Shown piece after piece: positions 21,762 through 34,800 of a stretch of 64,000 nucleotides of DNA. The notes beneath the pieces are model-generated. The model searched no databases. It was not told where the DNA came from and saw only the letters and a list, made by a program, of their open reading frames with translations. The position numbers were made by a program, and so were the translations under genes. Position 1 is the first letter of the stretch. Each line of letters begins with the position of its first letter. The DNA is from Nectonema munidae (Eukaryota; Nematomorpha; Nectonematoida; Nectonematidae): positions 377,001 through 441,000 of the forward strand of contig JAUIRK010000905.1 in assembly GCA_030549495.1 (NCBI GenBank), given 5' to 3'.

Positions 21762-24700
21762 GTGAAGAATTGTTTTTTGAGAATAATCAAAAATGGCAAA
21801 GAACACAGAACCATATCGTTTTGGAATGTGAGGATGAAGAAAAATTTGGTTGTGCGAAGGGGCCAGATTTTCACAATTATTCTTCGCTTAGATGACATCT
21901 TCGACATCAAAATACACAACTTGACATTCATCTTCAAATACGGTGAGATCAACTTTTCTTTGCATTTGTAAACTGTCATTCACTGAAAAAGTAAGCTACA
22001 AATACCTGTTCACCTTCTAGTTTAGTAAATCGTGCTTTTTAGTAATTGAATAGTAAAATTTCCATTTTATACAAAAGTGATTGGTAAACCTAGGTACTTT
22101 AGTTATATAATCGTTATTTGTAAAATCATTCATAAAAACTTTCTGTGCATGCGATTTCTCTTATCTTTCCCAGATGCCTATTCTTATTCATTCTGATCCT
22201 AATTGAAGTTTATAAATCCCTAAAGGTCAAAATCATATTTTTCAAATAACTTTAAATTTTATTGTTAAAACTTTTGATATATGATATGGTGGTCTTCATA
22301 CTCTTCGTATTTTTAGAGACAAAAATAAAATAATTTTTTAACTTAAGGATTGTTTGTCAACACATCTCAAATCAAGGAATTTGCTGTTGCTGTGAAAGAC
22401 GATTCTTTTAAAGTCAGTGAAAAATGGCAAATCCGAATAGAGGGCATAGAAGGGAGTAAGTTGTCACTCAGCATTCTCACTCCTTGTCAAGCTCTAATCG
22501 GTTTCTACTCCTTTGCCATTACTTCATCCCTTTTGGAAAGTGAAAAGATATATCGAAAAAATCCCACTCTAACCTTTATCTACCCTGATCTCGTTTATCT
22601 TCTTTTTAATCCATGGCAAGAAGGTACGAATTTTATTTCTTTGGACTCTTAAATTGTCATTTATATATTGGCCTAGCATTTCTGGAAATAATAATGAAAT
22701 TATGCTTTCGAACAAAACATTATATACCACCACAAGATGATTAATAATTACGTCTCTCAATTATAATTTCTACGAATAAAAACACTAAGGAAAGTGACGA
22801 TCTTTCTGTCGAGAAGGATGTGGATGATTTAAAGATGTGTACTCTTTGCGCCGATAAAAATATTTTGTATAATGGAGTTTTCTACTGGAGTTTGGCGTGT
22901 CGAATTGCTTTGTTTTTATCAAATAGGTTGCAGGGCTCGATGTCATGGCATAGCAGGCCGCAGGTTGCCGGCCCCTGTTTTAAAGCACGACACCTAACCG
23001 TAAAGAAAATCGATATGTATTTTGTGATTTATGTGATGTAGAATTTCATCTGTGTTTTCTAAGTGAATTGATTTTCTCTCTCTACCAAATCTTCTAATAT
23101 TGATTTCTTCGCTTTATAAAGTTTTTTGAAAAAGCAATTGAGGTAAAAAGTAATGGAATCTGAAGGCAGCTCAAGTTCTTTTTTTGAAGAATCAATCAAT
23201 TACTCACTATCATTCTCTAAGTTCATCTAGCGATGATGATTTTAATAATAACTTGCTTTCATATAAAAAAAAAGTTGGGAACCAGTTACTGTGAAAATAT
23301 CAAAGACATTACATCTAGCCAATCTGCGCCTGAAGGGATTGCTTCGAATGGGAAAAATATTTTGACATCTTGAATCTTTCTTTTCACCCAAAAATCATAC
23401 AATCTATATTCAGTAAGACTAAGTTGAAAAAAGAATTGAATGATAGGTAAGTTTTTTGTTAAATTTGTCTTACCTTATGACTACAACAAACTACAGGAGT
23501 ACACAGAAAGTTATAAAACACTAGATTAAATTGATACTTATTATTTTTAGAATTTAGTTATTAAAAATGAGTACTTATGATTCTCTAATATGTTTTATAA
23601 GTAGGTTTTAAACCTGACAGCATCAAAGTAGTAATATATTTGATCTAAAAGTAATCATTGCATCATTTACTGCAGGCGGTTGCATGTTTCAATACTGGAA
23701 CTGAAAGGCGTGTGTAAGCAATTTCATTTTTTTTGGCGTGGGTGCATACAAATTTTTATCTGTTTCAAGGTCCTAGTGTACACCAATATAAGCGAATATC
23801 TGGGATTATAAATATTTTATACCTACTATTTTTGTAAAGTCTTTTTCAGGATTAAAAAAAAGTTCAAAAGTATATTAAACTAAAGTACTGTTTTGAAATC
23901 TTCGAAGTACACCATATAATGTCATATTTTGCGTGTTTAATTTATCTGGGACAAAACATGGATCAAAGAATCAATGTCACAGATTTGTTCAGTTATTTCC
24001 ACCAAACTCCTTTTTTGAAAGCCTCTTTAGGGAGAGATATGTTTACTTTAATTCTCGCTTTTTGTGTTTCGAGAGAAAAAAAAACAAGAGACCTGCATGA
24101 CAAAATTTCTGCAATAAGAATCCTTCATGAGCATTTTTATGAAGTCTTCTCTGAATATTTGAATCCAAATGCTAGTATTACATTTCATGAACAGTTAGTT
24201 AGTTTTAGAGGAAGGTGTAATATTAAAATTTATGACCGTATAAAACCACGTTACTTTGATGTGATATTTATCACTTCAATGATTCAGAAGACTTCTACTT
24301 ATCGAAACCGCAAATATATGTTTCAGGATACCCTGATAAAAGTTATTTTTCTTCCTTATCTATTTTAAAAAGACTTTTTACTAATTCAAAACTTCCCAAA
24401 ATATGTGGTATATTTAGATTTTATACCTCTTATCTCAAAGTAAAATAGGCTTTAGCTAAGTATTGTCTCATAGTAAAATGGAGTTTAACTAACAATAGTA
24501 AAGCATGTAATACAGTTATGTTTACATGAAAGTTCATACCTAGTGTTTTAAAAAACCCTTACCTAAAAACATTGAATTTTAAAGAATGTGAAGAATTTCT
24601 CGAGATTTCAACGATTTTAAAGCTTCTTGATTCTCGAGAAAATAAACATGGGACTCGAAAAATAGTCTTTTTATTATTTTATTTTTATTGCATCAAAAAT

Positions 24701-25803
24701 ATAATAGAATCTCTTAAAATTGTTAGTATGACTGAAACTTCTAAAACATCAGAATCTTTGCAACTATTGCGAAATACTTGATTAATATTCATACAACTTA
24801 TATATTGTGAATGTGAGAGAAATTATTCAATGTCACACTTTTTATCAGATTACCTTTAAAAAATTAGTCATTAAACGTTCTAGCTCTTTTCAAATGTTAT
24901 TTTAAATGAAGACTAGCTTTACTTTGCCTGTATCCATATTGGTGTTTATAGCAGTTGTTCTATTTTCTGGAGAAGATTCTTAATGCAATTTTTCATATCG
25001 CTAGAAAATTATTTTATCAAAAAGTATCGTTTGTTATTTTATCAAAAAGTATTGTTCCAAATCGTAATAACGTTTTTAGTATTATTACAAAACCATCTCT
25101 AAGCTTTTAAAAGACTTAAAGATAAAAATCCAAGCATGAGACTTGCTAATTAACATATAATGAGACAATCCTATTGCTTGCGTATGCGCTATGTGCATAT
25201 GCGGAATAGTTTATATCTTTGTTTAGATCACTTGGGTATATTTGAGTATGCGTATGTGTCCTAAACATGTGTTTGTGTGCCGCTGATTTCATTCGTGTCA
25301 TATTTCTGAGACATCTGAACATTTAAGCACTTTATTAAAAGCGTAGGTAGTGGTTAAATATAAATTGACAAGAAAATATATAGCGGTCCAGCGTCATCGT
25401 TTAAAATCGTCTGTTTTACATTAGATAACGTCTGATTGATTTATTATTCAACGGGTTAAGGAAAGCTTTGTTTTTTTCTTCAGAGATATTTTTGTTGGCG
25501 AAAAAAATCAATCTAAATGTGAGTCAAGGAGTAATATAGGCTTGGGAAAATCTGATCTAGAGCATAGGAATAAGAAAATTTTTCCTGTTTTCTATCTATA
25601 TGATTAATATTAGCGATTTTACTCAATCCTTGTAAGAATTTTTCCCCTTTACAGAGGATGATGTCTATTTACAAGATGAAACTCTCAGGAATCTATTTGT
25701 TTTGAAAGATAAAGGCTATATATGGACAGCTCAGGAAATAGAAAAGAAGTATAACAGGTTAAATGAAACAGCGCACGGAAAAATTGGTTGGTTTTATGGA
25801 CAA
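21762..25803 (+). CDS. Transglutaminase exons 1-3 seen: N-terminal beta-sandwich
   Basis: Exon 21762-21942 encodes [27 protein letters not shown] and FIFKYG, matching the RRGQ-type opening of the family. Exon 22348-22623 ends at LLFNPWQE, the signature that closes the sandwich domain. Exon 25655-25803 encodes [25 protein letters not shown] and WFYGQ (the family's WNFGQ position). Junctions are phase 1 to 2 bases, then 1 to 2 bases, all consistent. The first exon is entered in phase 0, and no ATG is in a convincing position, so an upstream exon probably holds the start. The intron 22624-25654 contains a piggyBac transposase relic. Confidence 0.88.
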
Positions 25804-28800
25804 GTAAGAAATTAAACTTAATAAGAACTCTCGTCTTACAGAAAGAGAGGAGATACATTTTAAATATTTGTTTATTTTATAGACCAAAATTTTAGAATAC
25901 GAATATCAGGATATAACAATAAACTTTTGCTTTTGGTATGAAGTATTGATGTAAAAAAGTTATCCTTATTTTTGAAAGCTTTAATTCATTTTCCGATTTT
26001 GGATGTGTATAGTTCGTTAGTAATGATGCCTACTTCACGTTTACTTATAACGATAAATATCATTATAAGCAAACTTAAAAGATACCCTGTAGTGTTTTCG
26101 AGAAGGCAAAATCAGAGCTTCTTAGAAGAAGGGTTTGTGTATGCATTCAAACACAAGACCTGTTCGTATCGAAGTCAGCTTAGACAGACAACCTTGCAGA
26201 CGCCACTTTTATAGATGCACACATCTCTCTAATTTTTTGTAGTGTAAGCATGCGAAATAAAAGACTTTCCTTGATAAGATTTTTTACTTACTAAGTTTTA
26301 CCAACTTTTTATCTATGTAAGTATTTCTTGCTTCATTTTCCCTAAAATGACTTTTTGGAATTTTTTGCTAAATTACTTTTGATGGCATTATGTGATTAAA
26401 ATGGTTAATTGTTCAAAATAGTACACTTAAAAGATTATAACGACAAAAATATCTTTGTCTTATACATCATTTTATTCGCTCAAAATTTCTATGCTTTTTA
26501 TCTTCCAAATGTTTTAATTCTTTGGTCAATATTTTGAATGGGCAGCTGACCACATAAAGCTCGGTTTGCCACGCTCATTACTTCAATTCGTTTAAATTTA
26601 TTTATTTCATTTAAATCCCTTTGAAACTACAAGGAAAAATGATTTAAGCCACGACAAAATTCAAACTTTAGTTTTAAGTAAAGAGGTGTATAGTATACTT
26701 ATAGATATTACAAAAGTATTGATTAAATTTCATTTATTTACTAGTGCATATGTCATATATGTTCCTTCAAAACTTCTCGAAACCACAAAGTTCATTACAG
26801 ATAGCAACAATATTACAAATTCTTTCCACAAATTTCGACAACCAAGATTATTCTAATGTGCAAGAACATTTAAATGCAAAAACCATTAGGGCAAATTTTT
26901 ATTTTAACAAATGTTTGCACACACTTGTTATACCGCTTTAAATTAAGTTACATATTTGGCTACTAAGTTTAATTTTATGTATCTGATGTCACATCGTTTA
27001 ATTTGTCTTTTTTTATATATATAATACTTCCGGAAGCAATATTTTGTGTAAAAACTACACTTTTGTCTATTTTTGTATATACAAACAAGAATTGGAATTG
27101 TTGGTTACCAGATTAGAACTGGAAAGGAATGCGAAAATGTAAATTCTAGAAGCGTATAAAATCTAATTTTTACGTTTAGTGAAAATAAAAAGTTTCGATT
27201 TCCGAGAGTAAGTCATTTGACATAACAGCACCTTAAAATCCAGCAATGCTCAGAGTCAGTTAACACTTTGATGACGAGAATGTTAAAAACTAATCGTCCA
27301 CTTTGTTTTTCAAGGAAATTTTATATATTTAAAGCGGACACTTTTCATTTCTTGACACACTGCTGGCACACTGGTCCTCAAAAGATTAAAAGTGATGATG
27401 AGTAGAGATGCATCTGATACCCGCATCTGCAAAAATTTTTACATCCTCATCCGCGAATCATTTAAGTTTTAACATCCACTTCCCCAATTTTTCAAACATT
27501 TTTCTTTCTTCTATATGGTGCCGGGCCAAAACGCCCAAAACCAAAACGCCCGATACCAAAACGCCCAAAACCAAAACGCCCAATACCAAAACGCCCGAAA
27601 ATAATAATTTGGGCGTTATTATTTTTTGAAGTTTATTCTATTTTGACAGTTTTCAAAACGGTCAATTTGACACGAAATGATAGTGATCAATTTGACTTGA
27701 AAGATAAAAGTGATCACACAAAAATACATTATTTCTTTTGTTTGAAAAACAATTAAACTACCAATTTAAAAGGAAAATCAGTTTGAAAGCAGAAAAGATG
27801 TGACTAATTTAAACAGGAAAACAAGAATATAAATAATTTCTGATTTTGGTTCAAAATTTCAGGCGTAGTTCGATTCGATAAGATTCATAAATTCATGTGA
27901 AACAACAAAGTGTTAAGTTTAACATATTCTTAGAAAAATATATAAGATAATAATTGGAAAAAAGCGTAGATACAAGAAAAAAGCTTAAATTTTTAAAATA
28001 TTTTTTATAGATTCAACTTTCAGACGTTCTTGTATCGGGTGTTTTGGTATTGGATGTTTTGGTATTGGGCGTTTTGGGTTTTGGGGCGTTTTGGGTTTTG
28101 GGGCGTTTTGGTTTTGGGGCATTTTGGTTTTCCGGCGTTTTGGTTTTCCGGCGTTTTGACTCGAATTCCTTCTATATACCGCAAAATATTTCTCGGAATT
28201 TTTCAACGTTATCACTTTATCCAAAATGTTTGTGATAAGTACGACTTCATGATGACATTGTGCATAAGCAAATGTGTCTAAATATCTCTCTACATTTTTA
28301 AACTTGCGTGTGCTTAGAATAACAATTGTTAATTAATTTTGACATCCGAATCCGCGTCCGTTAAGATCTCAAATTTAACATTCGCATCCGTATCCTAGGA
28401 TACAAAAATTCCACATCCGATACATTTCTAATGATGGGGGAAACATTTATCACTTTACGTCATAAACGTAGTATTAGAGTAAGATTTGTATGAATCTTGG
28501 ACAAAAGCTGTGAGAGGCAAAATTCTTTTTATTAAACAAAAATAAGGTAGAAAAATTAAGGTTATCAAATGTCATTCGACGAATCAAAATACAAGCAAAG
28601 AATCTATTATTCGATTATTTACCTTTTGAGACAGAGTTTCCATTCTGTGAGTAACTTCCTTGAAATCTGTTATTGCAGGAATTATCCCTGATTTATTTGT
28701 AAAATGTTTAAACAAAACTGGGAGAAAGACTAACGTGGTTTTTCATAGTTTCCCATCGTCAAAAGATCATTTGTTTATAGCAATCACTTTTGCAACAATG

Positions 28801-31800
28801 AAAGATGTTGTTGTAGATGCATTTGAAAATAAATTACGTTTAATTTATCTGACCATCAACCAAAGAATGTTTTAAGTTGATTCACTTTACTTTTCGTTAA
28901 GTCAGTGTTCACAGCATATTCAACTGTGGATCGAAAAAATGAAAAAGTTAAGTGTTTTTGATATATATTTTAATTATGTATTTTAAAAAGTATAGAAAAA
29001 TACCATCCATGATTATGGTCGCGTGATTTTCTTAATCAAAAATTAGAGACGACTTTAAGATATCGATTTTGATCAAATACACGGTTACCACGGAGTCATA
29101 TTTCACCATATATAAGGCCCGCATAGAGTAACAAATGAAAGCGTCGTTGAATCAAAATTTAAATCTGATCAGGAATCAATACTCTTGTTATCCACGCTAT
29201 ATGGCTAGGCTACGTAGAGTGTACTTACACTCTGATTACTAGAGACTGAACTTATCCACACGTCACAATATCAAATATCTTGTTTTATAACCTGAGAAAA
29301 TTTTTTTTAATAAATATAAAAAAAATACTCTGAAATAATTTATATATGATGGCTGAATTTCTATTAAGCAAAATTAAAGTTAAAAATAATTGAGCAAATG
29401 AAAGTACTTGTCTGCGTCTTACGGGCTTTAAGAATTGTTTTTGAGGGCGTGTTGACGCCTGCGAGCTACAGTTTAGGCACTCCTAATCTAGGCTAAACAA
29501 ATTTAAACAAAATAAGCAGTATAGAAGGTACCTTATTCGTGCGTTAAACTTTCTTGAAGCTGTCGTTATATTTTGGCTGAAGTTGCAAAAAGAAGTTGTC
29601 TGGCACGAGTCTGCTTAGAGCGTATATGCACTCCTTGAAATTCGCTGAGAGTATTGACAAAGTTTTTATATCGCTACGCTTCGTCTTGACTCCAGCGGGG
29701 CTTCAAAGGAAATTTAATGTCTCACTAGTTGTTTGTTGACAAGTGAAACAAGTTATCAATTCATTCTTCCATCGACTGTAGGTAGACACTGAATCAGAGT
29801 AAAAGTTTAACTTACTTTTTGCAACTTTTAGTTTTTTTCTTCTTTTTTGTAATTTTTAGTTTCTTTTAGTCCGGTGGTTTCTTGAATGGGACATTTAGAA
29901 TAATCAATCTATTCGGAGAGTCCATTTTTGTTAGTTTAATGTCGGAAGCACCTGTAAAAAACACGCTTACATACTAACTTCATGCAAAAGTTTTTTTTCT
30001 AGCTATCACAAAGAGACTTGGGATGGGTTTCTTCAAAAGTACATCATATTTATACATTTTAGTTCGAGAAACGAATGCTCGAAGCTTCCTTTTACGCGCT
30101 GAGTCTGCACAACTTCGATTTCAATCAAAATGGAAATCCAGTCTATGTTTCGCGAATCATAACTGCTTCGGTACAAAACATCATTTAAAATTATTAATGA
30201 TAACAATAACTCACCCCTATTATTCTTTGCATAATTTCTTTGATGGTACTTTTTCATTATTAAAAATAGAATAAGATCACTTCAGCGCCGCACATTGCAC
30301 CAGTGCACTCCAGAGCGGATGTTAATTTGTAGTCCCTAAAAGTTCTAATAAATACAAGCATATAAACTGTAGCGCCCATTATAATACTTGTATTGCATTT
30401 TTATTATACAAATTAATTGTGCCGCTTAGCGATGACTCCCTTCCCCCACCTAACCTCGACTCCCACGGTACATCACTGGATCACTTCATTCCTTGAAATG
30501 GGTATTTGCATGTAATACTTCTGATGAAAGTAAAATCTGTACACTGAATTCACTCCTCGTGTTGCACGAATGCGAGTTGATTTTACGAACACATTCAGTA
30601 AAACAAATCCTATTTTTCACGGCATCCAGGCATAATCATGGATCTTGGGTGAAGAATTTGGTAGTCGGTTGCCACTCACAATGGCAAAAGGACTTTTTGT
30701 TCGACAGAAACATCCTGTTTTGACACTAGTAAAGTATAAAGACTTTTGCTGGCTTCCTTTATACCCTTTATTTTTCTGTAATAAAAAGCTAATTCGTAAG
30801 TTCCACTTATAAATTTCATAAAATGCTAAGTCACTAGAGGTTTCATGAAATTACTGAAATGATAGCAGGAAATAAAATTTTCCAAAATTTAATACAAAAA
30901 GTATTTAATGATCAAAATTTATGAAAAATGATTGGCAAATGGCATACAATTTTTTATAACACTAGTAAAAGTCATACAATTTAGGCTATTAGGTATAGAG
31001 GGTTCATATGTATATATATTTACTGCATTTATTGGAAAAATTTTAACATGAAATAAATATAAATGACCTACGATTTATTTATTTTTCGTGAAACTATACT
31101 AGACAAAATTTTTAAAATGTAACTTATATGCTTTACATTACCGTATATCTTCTGTTGTCTTATGCTAGGCCTAGAAACTGGGCATTGAACATTGCTTATG
31201 CCAAATTTATATGAAACGCAATTTTCTTTTCCATAAAGTAAAATCGTTTTTAATAAACATGCGTCTCAATCACCCTGTCATTCATTCTTGATTTTAAATG
31301 TTGATTCATTTCAGGTTAACTCAGAAAATGAGGACAGAGGAGTTATTATGGGGGAATGGGCGAGTGAGTACAAATTTGGAACGATTCCAACCGAGTGGAA
31401 CGGTAGTGTCACGATTCTAAAAAGATTCTTCAAGGAGAGATTTCCTGTTAGATATGGACAGTGCTGGGTTTTTGCTGGAATAACTACCACGAGTAAGCCT
31501 TCCTATCTCGGATCGATCATACGTGCCCAAGGTTTCTCTTGATCTTTGTAGACTTTGGAAAGTCAATGTAAAAATCCTAGGTGAAGAGATGCTGCTCTTT
31601 GCTAGCGTCACACACTTCTTCTTAATTAGAGCGAGGGCCGAAAATAAAAATTAGGATTCTATCAGAAGCACAGTAACTGTAATATGAGTCTTTCGTTATC
31701 GTTTTTAGCTACAATAGAATTATTTCTTACGAGTTTAGCATTTGAATCAAAAACTTTAACACCATCCAACAACGTTGTTATACATTCTTCTAAAATAGCT

Positions 31801-34800
31801 TTTTATTTGATGATTTAAATCAAAAGAAAAGACTTTAACGTCGATTAGTACCAGCGTTTTCAAAAAATAAGCTCATGGTTTATTTTATCGAAAAAACATG
31901 CTTCTTGAAATGTTAAAAAATTTCTAAAAATAAACCTTTCAAAAATATTTTTTGAATATATTTATTCAACAAATAGTTTTAATTAAAAGAAATTTTTAAT
32001 ATTTTTTGAAAAAAAAAGAATTTTGTGATAATTCAATTTTTTTGCACACTTTCTCAACAAATATTTGATTTCAAAAATTTGTGTTCTAATTTTTTCTAAA
32101 ATAAACTCATCTAAACCTTCGGTATGGAAAAGATTTGTTTAGGATAAGATACAAGTAAAGACACAGAGAAAAATGCTAATGGATCTTTCTAATTAAATTG
32201 AGCATTACATTAATTAGAAAGATTAAGTTTGTATTAGAATTATGTCATGGGAAAACATTTGTTTTTAACCTTTGAGCTAAAACACAATTTTAAAATTTTT
32301 ACACTTCAATCAGGTTGTTCGCAAAGGTTTGAAGTAATTATGAATTTTAGATAAAATCGCTTGAATGAGTATACGTTGGTTACACATACGAAAGAAGTTG
32401 AACAAATTTTTTTTTCAGAAAATTTCAACGTTTATATATCTAAAATCAAAGTATCATAATACCTAAAAAATATTTTTACCATTACACCCTATCACACCGA
32501 TCATTGTAGTATGTCGTCTACTAAAAACAGTTAAAAAGTATGACCGAGCATTAAATCAATTTAATAGCCTCATATTAAGACTATCTTTAGATGATATAAC
32601 AATTCCTTTACAAGTTTTGTAAAAGTATTTAGAACTCTTGGAATTCCTACGAGAACGCTCACCGTCTTTTCTTCCGCTCATGATCGAGACAGATCTATGA
32701 TGATCGAATTTTACAAAAACGACAAAGACCAACTGGACGAAGAAGCCACCATCGACTCAGTTTGGTAGGAGTTAGTTCTTTACTGTATTTTAATGATTGA
32801 CTGACTCAAGCAATTACGCTACTGAAGCCGTTAGCTTGCGTTTCAAAGAGAAAGCTATTTTAGGATGCTAGAGTTACAGGGAGAATAATGAGTCTTAAAT
32901 CTTTATACCTTATGGTTACTTTAGTAAGCGAAGATTCGCTGGAAAAAGAAGAATAATGAATTCAACAAATTCACAACATAACGACTATCGAGTAGTAGCT
33001 ATTAAAAAAATTCTCATATGAACTATTTTTTGAATATTTGAATTAACACCATTTATTGTGGTTTCAATAAAATGGCGTTCTTTTGTGAATAGTATTTGCC
33101 AGAGTATAATAGAAGAATAATAACATTCTAATGAGTAGGATAGAATTGCTTTTGAGAAGACTTTTTTCAAAACGGTATTCGACAAACAGGGAATAACCAT
33201 TCTACCATTTTACTATGATCCAAAAGATAGCAGTGATTTGACTGCTTAAATATCTGAACTAGTCTTTTCAAAGATGGTTTTGGGTAGACGACAGATTTCT
33301 AAAGAGGAGGCATACAATTTGGTAGACACTTCTGTTGAGTATAGACATATGAAACGTATTCATAGACTTCACATGCGAGTGAAAATGACCTTACACAAAT
33401 ACTTAGCTGTCAAATAACTGAAAAAAGTATGAAATGAGTAGATCATTATGTAACATTATGTTTTTCCTGGTTTAAAAGCATAATTTTCCAGTGCTATATA
33501 AGTAAATTAGATAGATGGAAAAGAATTATTGTGATCCCTTAATTTTGCTTTTGTTGTTATAGAAAATTGAATTTAGAAATATGTTAGTTTCTATCTCATA
33601 CCAGTTTCAGTTAATTTTTAAATAAGTTTAGGAACCCTGGTAAAGTTGTAGTTTAAGATGATAAATATGTTTTAACAATAGAAAAAAATGATTAAATGTT
33701 GCAAGAAAAAGTTGGTTTGGTGTGCAACTTCTTTAACTCCCTAGATAACAAGAAATAAAATGACATCATGACGCTGCAACCATTCTGTATATGCATTTTG
33801 CAACATGCGTGCTTACAACGCATATTCTGGCATGCAAAATTGAGGATCAAAACAAGATTCTTCTAATCATCCAACTCAGAAAAATGAACCAGACCTTCTA
33901 TCTTCTTTTGCAACAGTAGTGCCCCTCACTGATGATCTTCCTATGCCTATACATTCAGATGCAAAACCAACAATCAGAAGAAGAAACACGGAAATCAGAC
34001 CACTTTTCGGTGAAATGGAATTCAGCTGGGCTTCTTTTTTAGAAAATATTTTGGCAATGTTTATGAATAAACAAATATTCTATACTTACAATAACTTTCT
34101 TTTTACATGGTAATATAATGAAGTAGAATTTCAATGAAAGTAATATTTTTCTAATCATAAATCTCAGCTGAATAATTCCGAACTAAGCATTTTTTGAACT
34201 CTAAATAAGAAGAATGGGTGATAAATATTTTTCTTGTATTATGGGATCTGTAGAAGAAAAATTTTAAGAAAAATTTATTGAATATAAATGAAACGAAGAA
34301 TTCAAATTGAAGTTTGAAAAATAGTGAAAGATTTTTGGTAGTTTTTACTTCGTAATGAGGGATTTTTCAATTTTTAATAATCTGTTTCTGATTTAGAAAA
34401 AAGGTTTAGAAACCCTGCATTAGATCATTCCTTAGGAGCACAAAAGTGGTAAACTTCTATTTGCACCTTTGAAATATGACTAGCATTGCAACGAATTTTT
34501 TCAAAACTTGAAAATAATTGCGTTTGAATTCTAATGTGGTTACGTCAAGTTTCCATTATCTCTATCATTGACATATTAGAGATAAAGCTGCACATTAACA
34601 AAGGAAGTACTGGTCTAAACACTTATTTCTGAGTGGCGAAACATAATTTCAAGAATAATGCATTATTGGTACCCAAAGGTTTTGCCCCCATTGCACGTTA
34701 AGCTGAGTTTATAGAAAGAGATTGTCACAGCCGTGCACGGAAAATTGCCCGTTGGATAATTGCAAGGCGGAATATTGCCCGAGAGTTGATATTCATTTTT

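Noticed and set aside
27526-27602. CRISPR-like or telomere-like array
   Set aside because: Units are contiguous with no unique spacers, and a mirrored array plus target duplication show that it is a transposon terminus.
28030-28281. Overlapping frames with repeated [12 protein letters not shown] or PKTPNPK-like residues
   Set aside because: Translations of the CCAAAACGCCC tandem array; low complexity in all frames.
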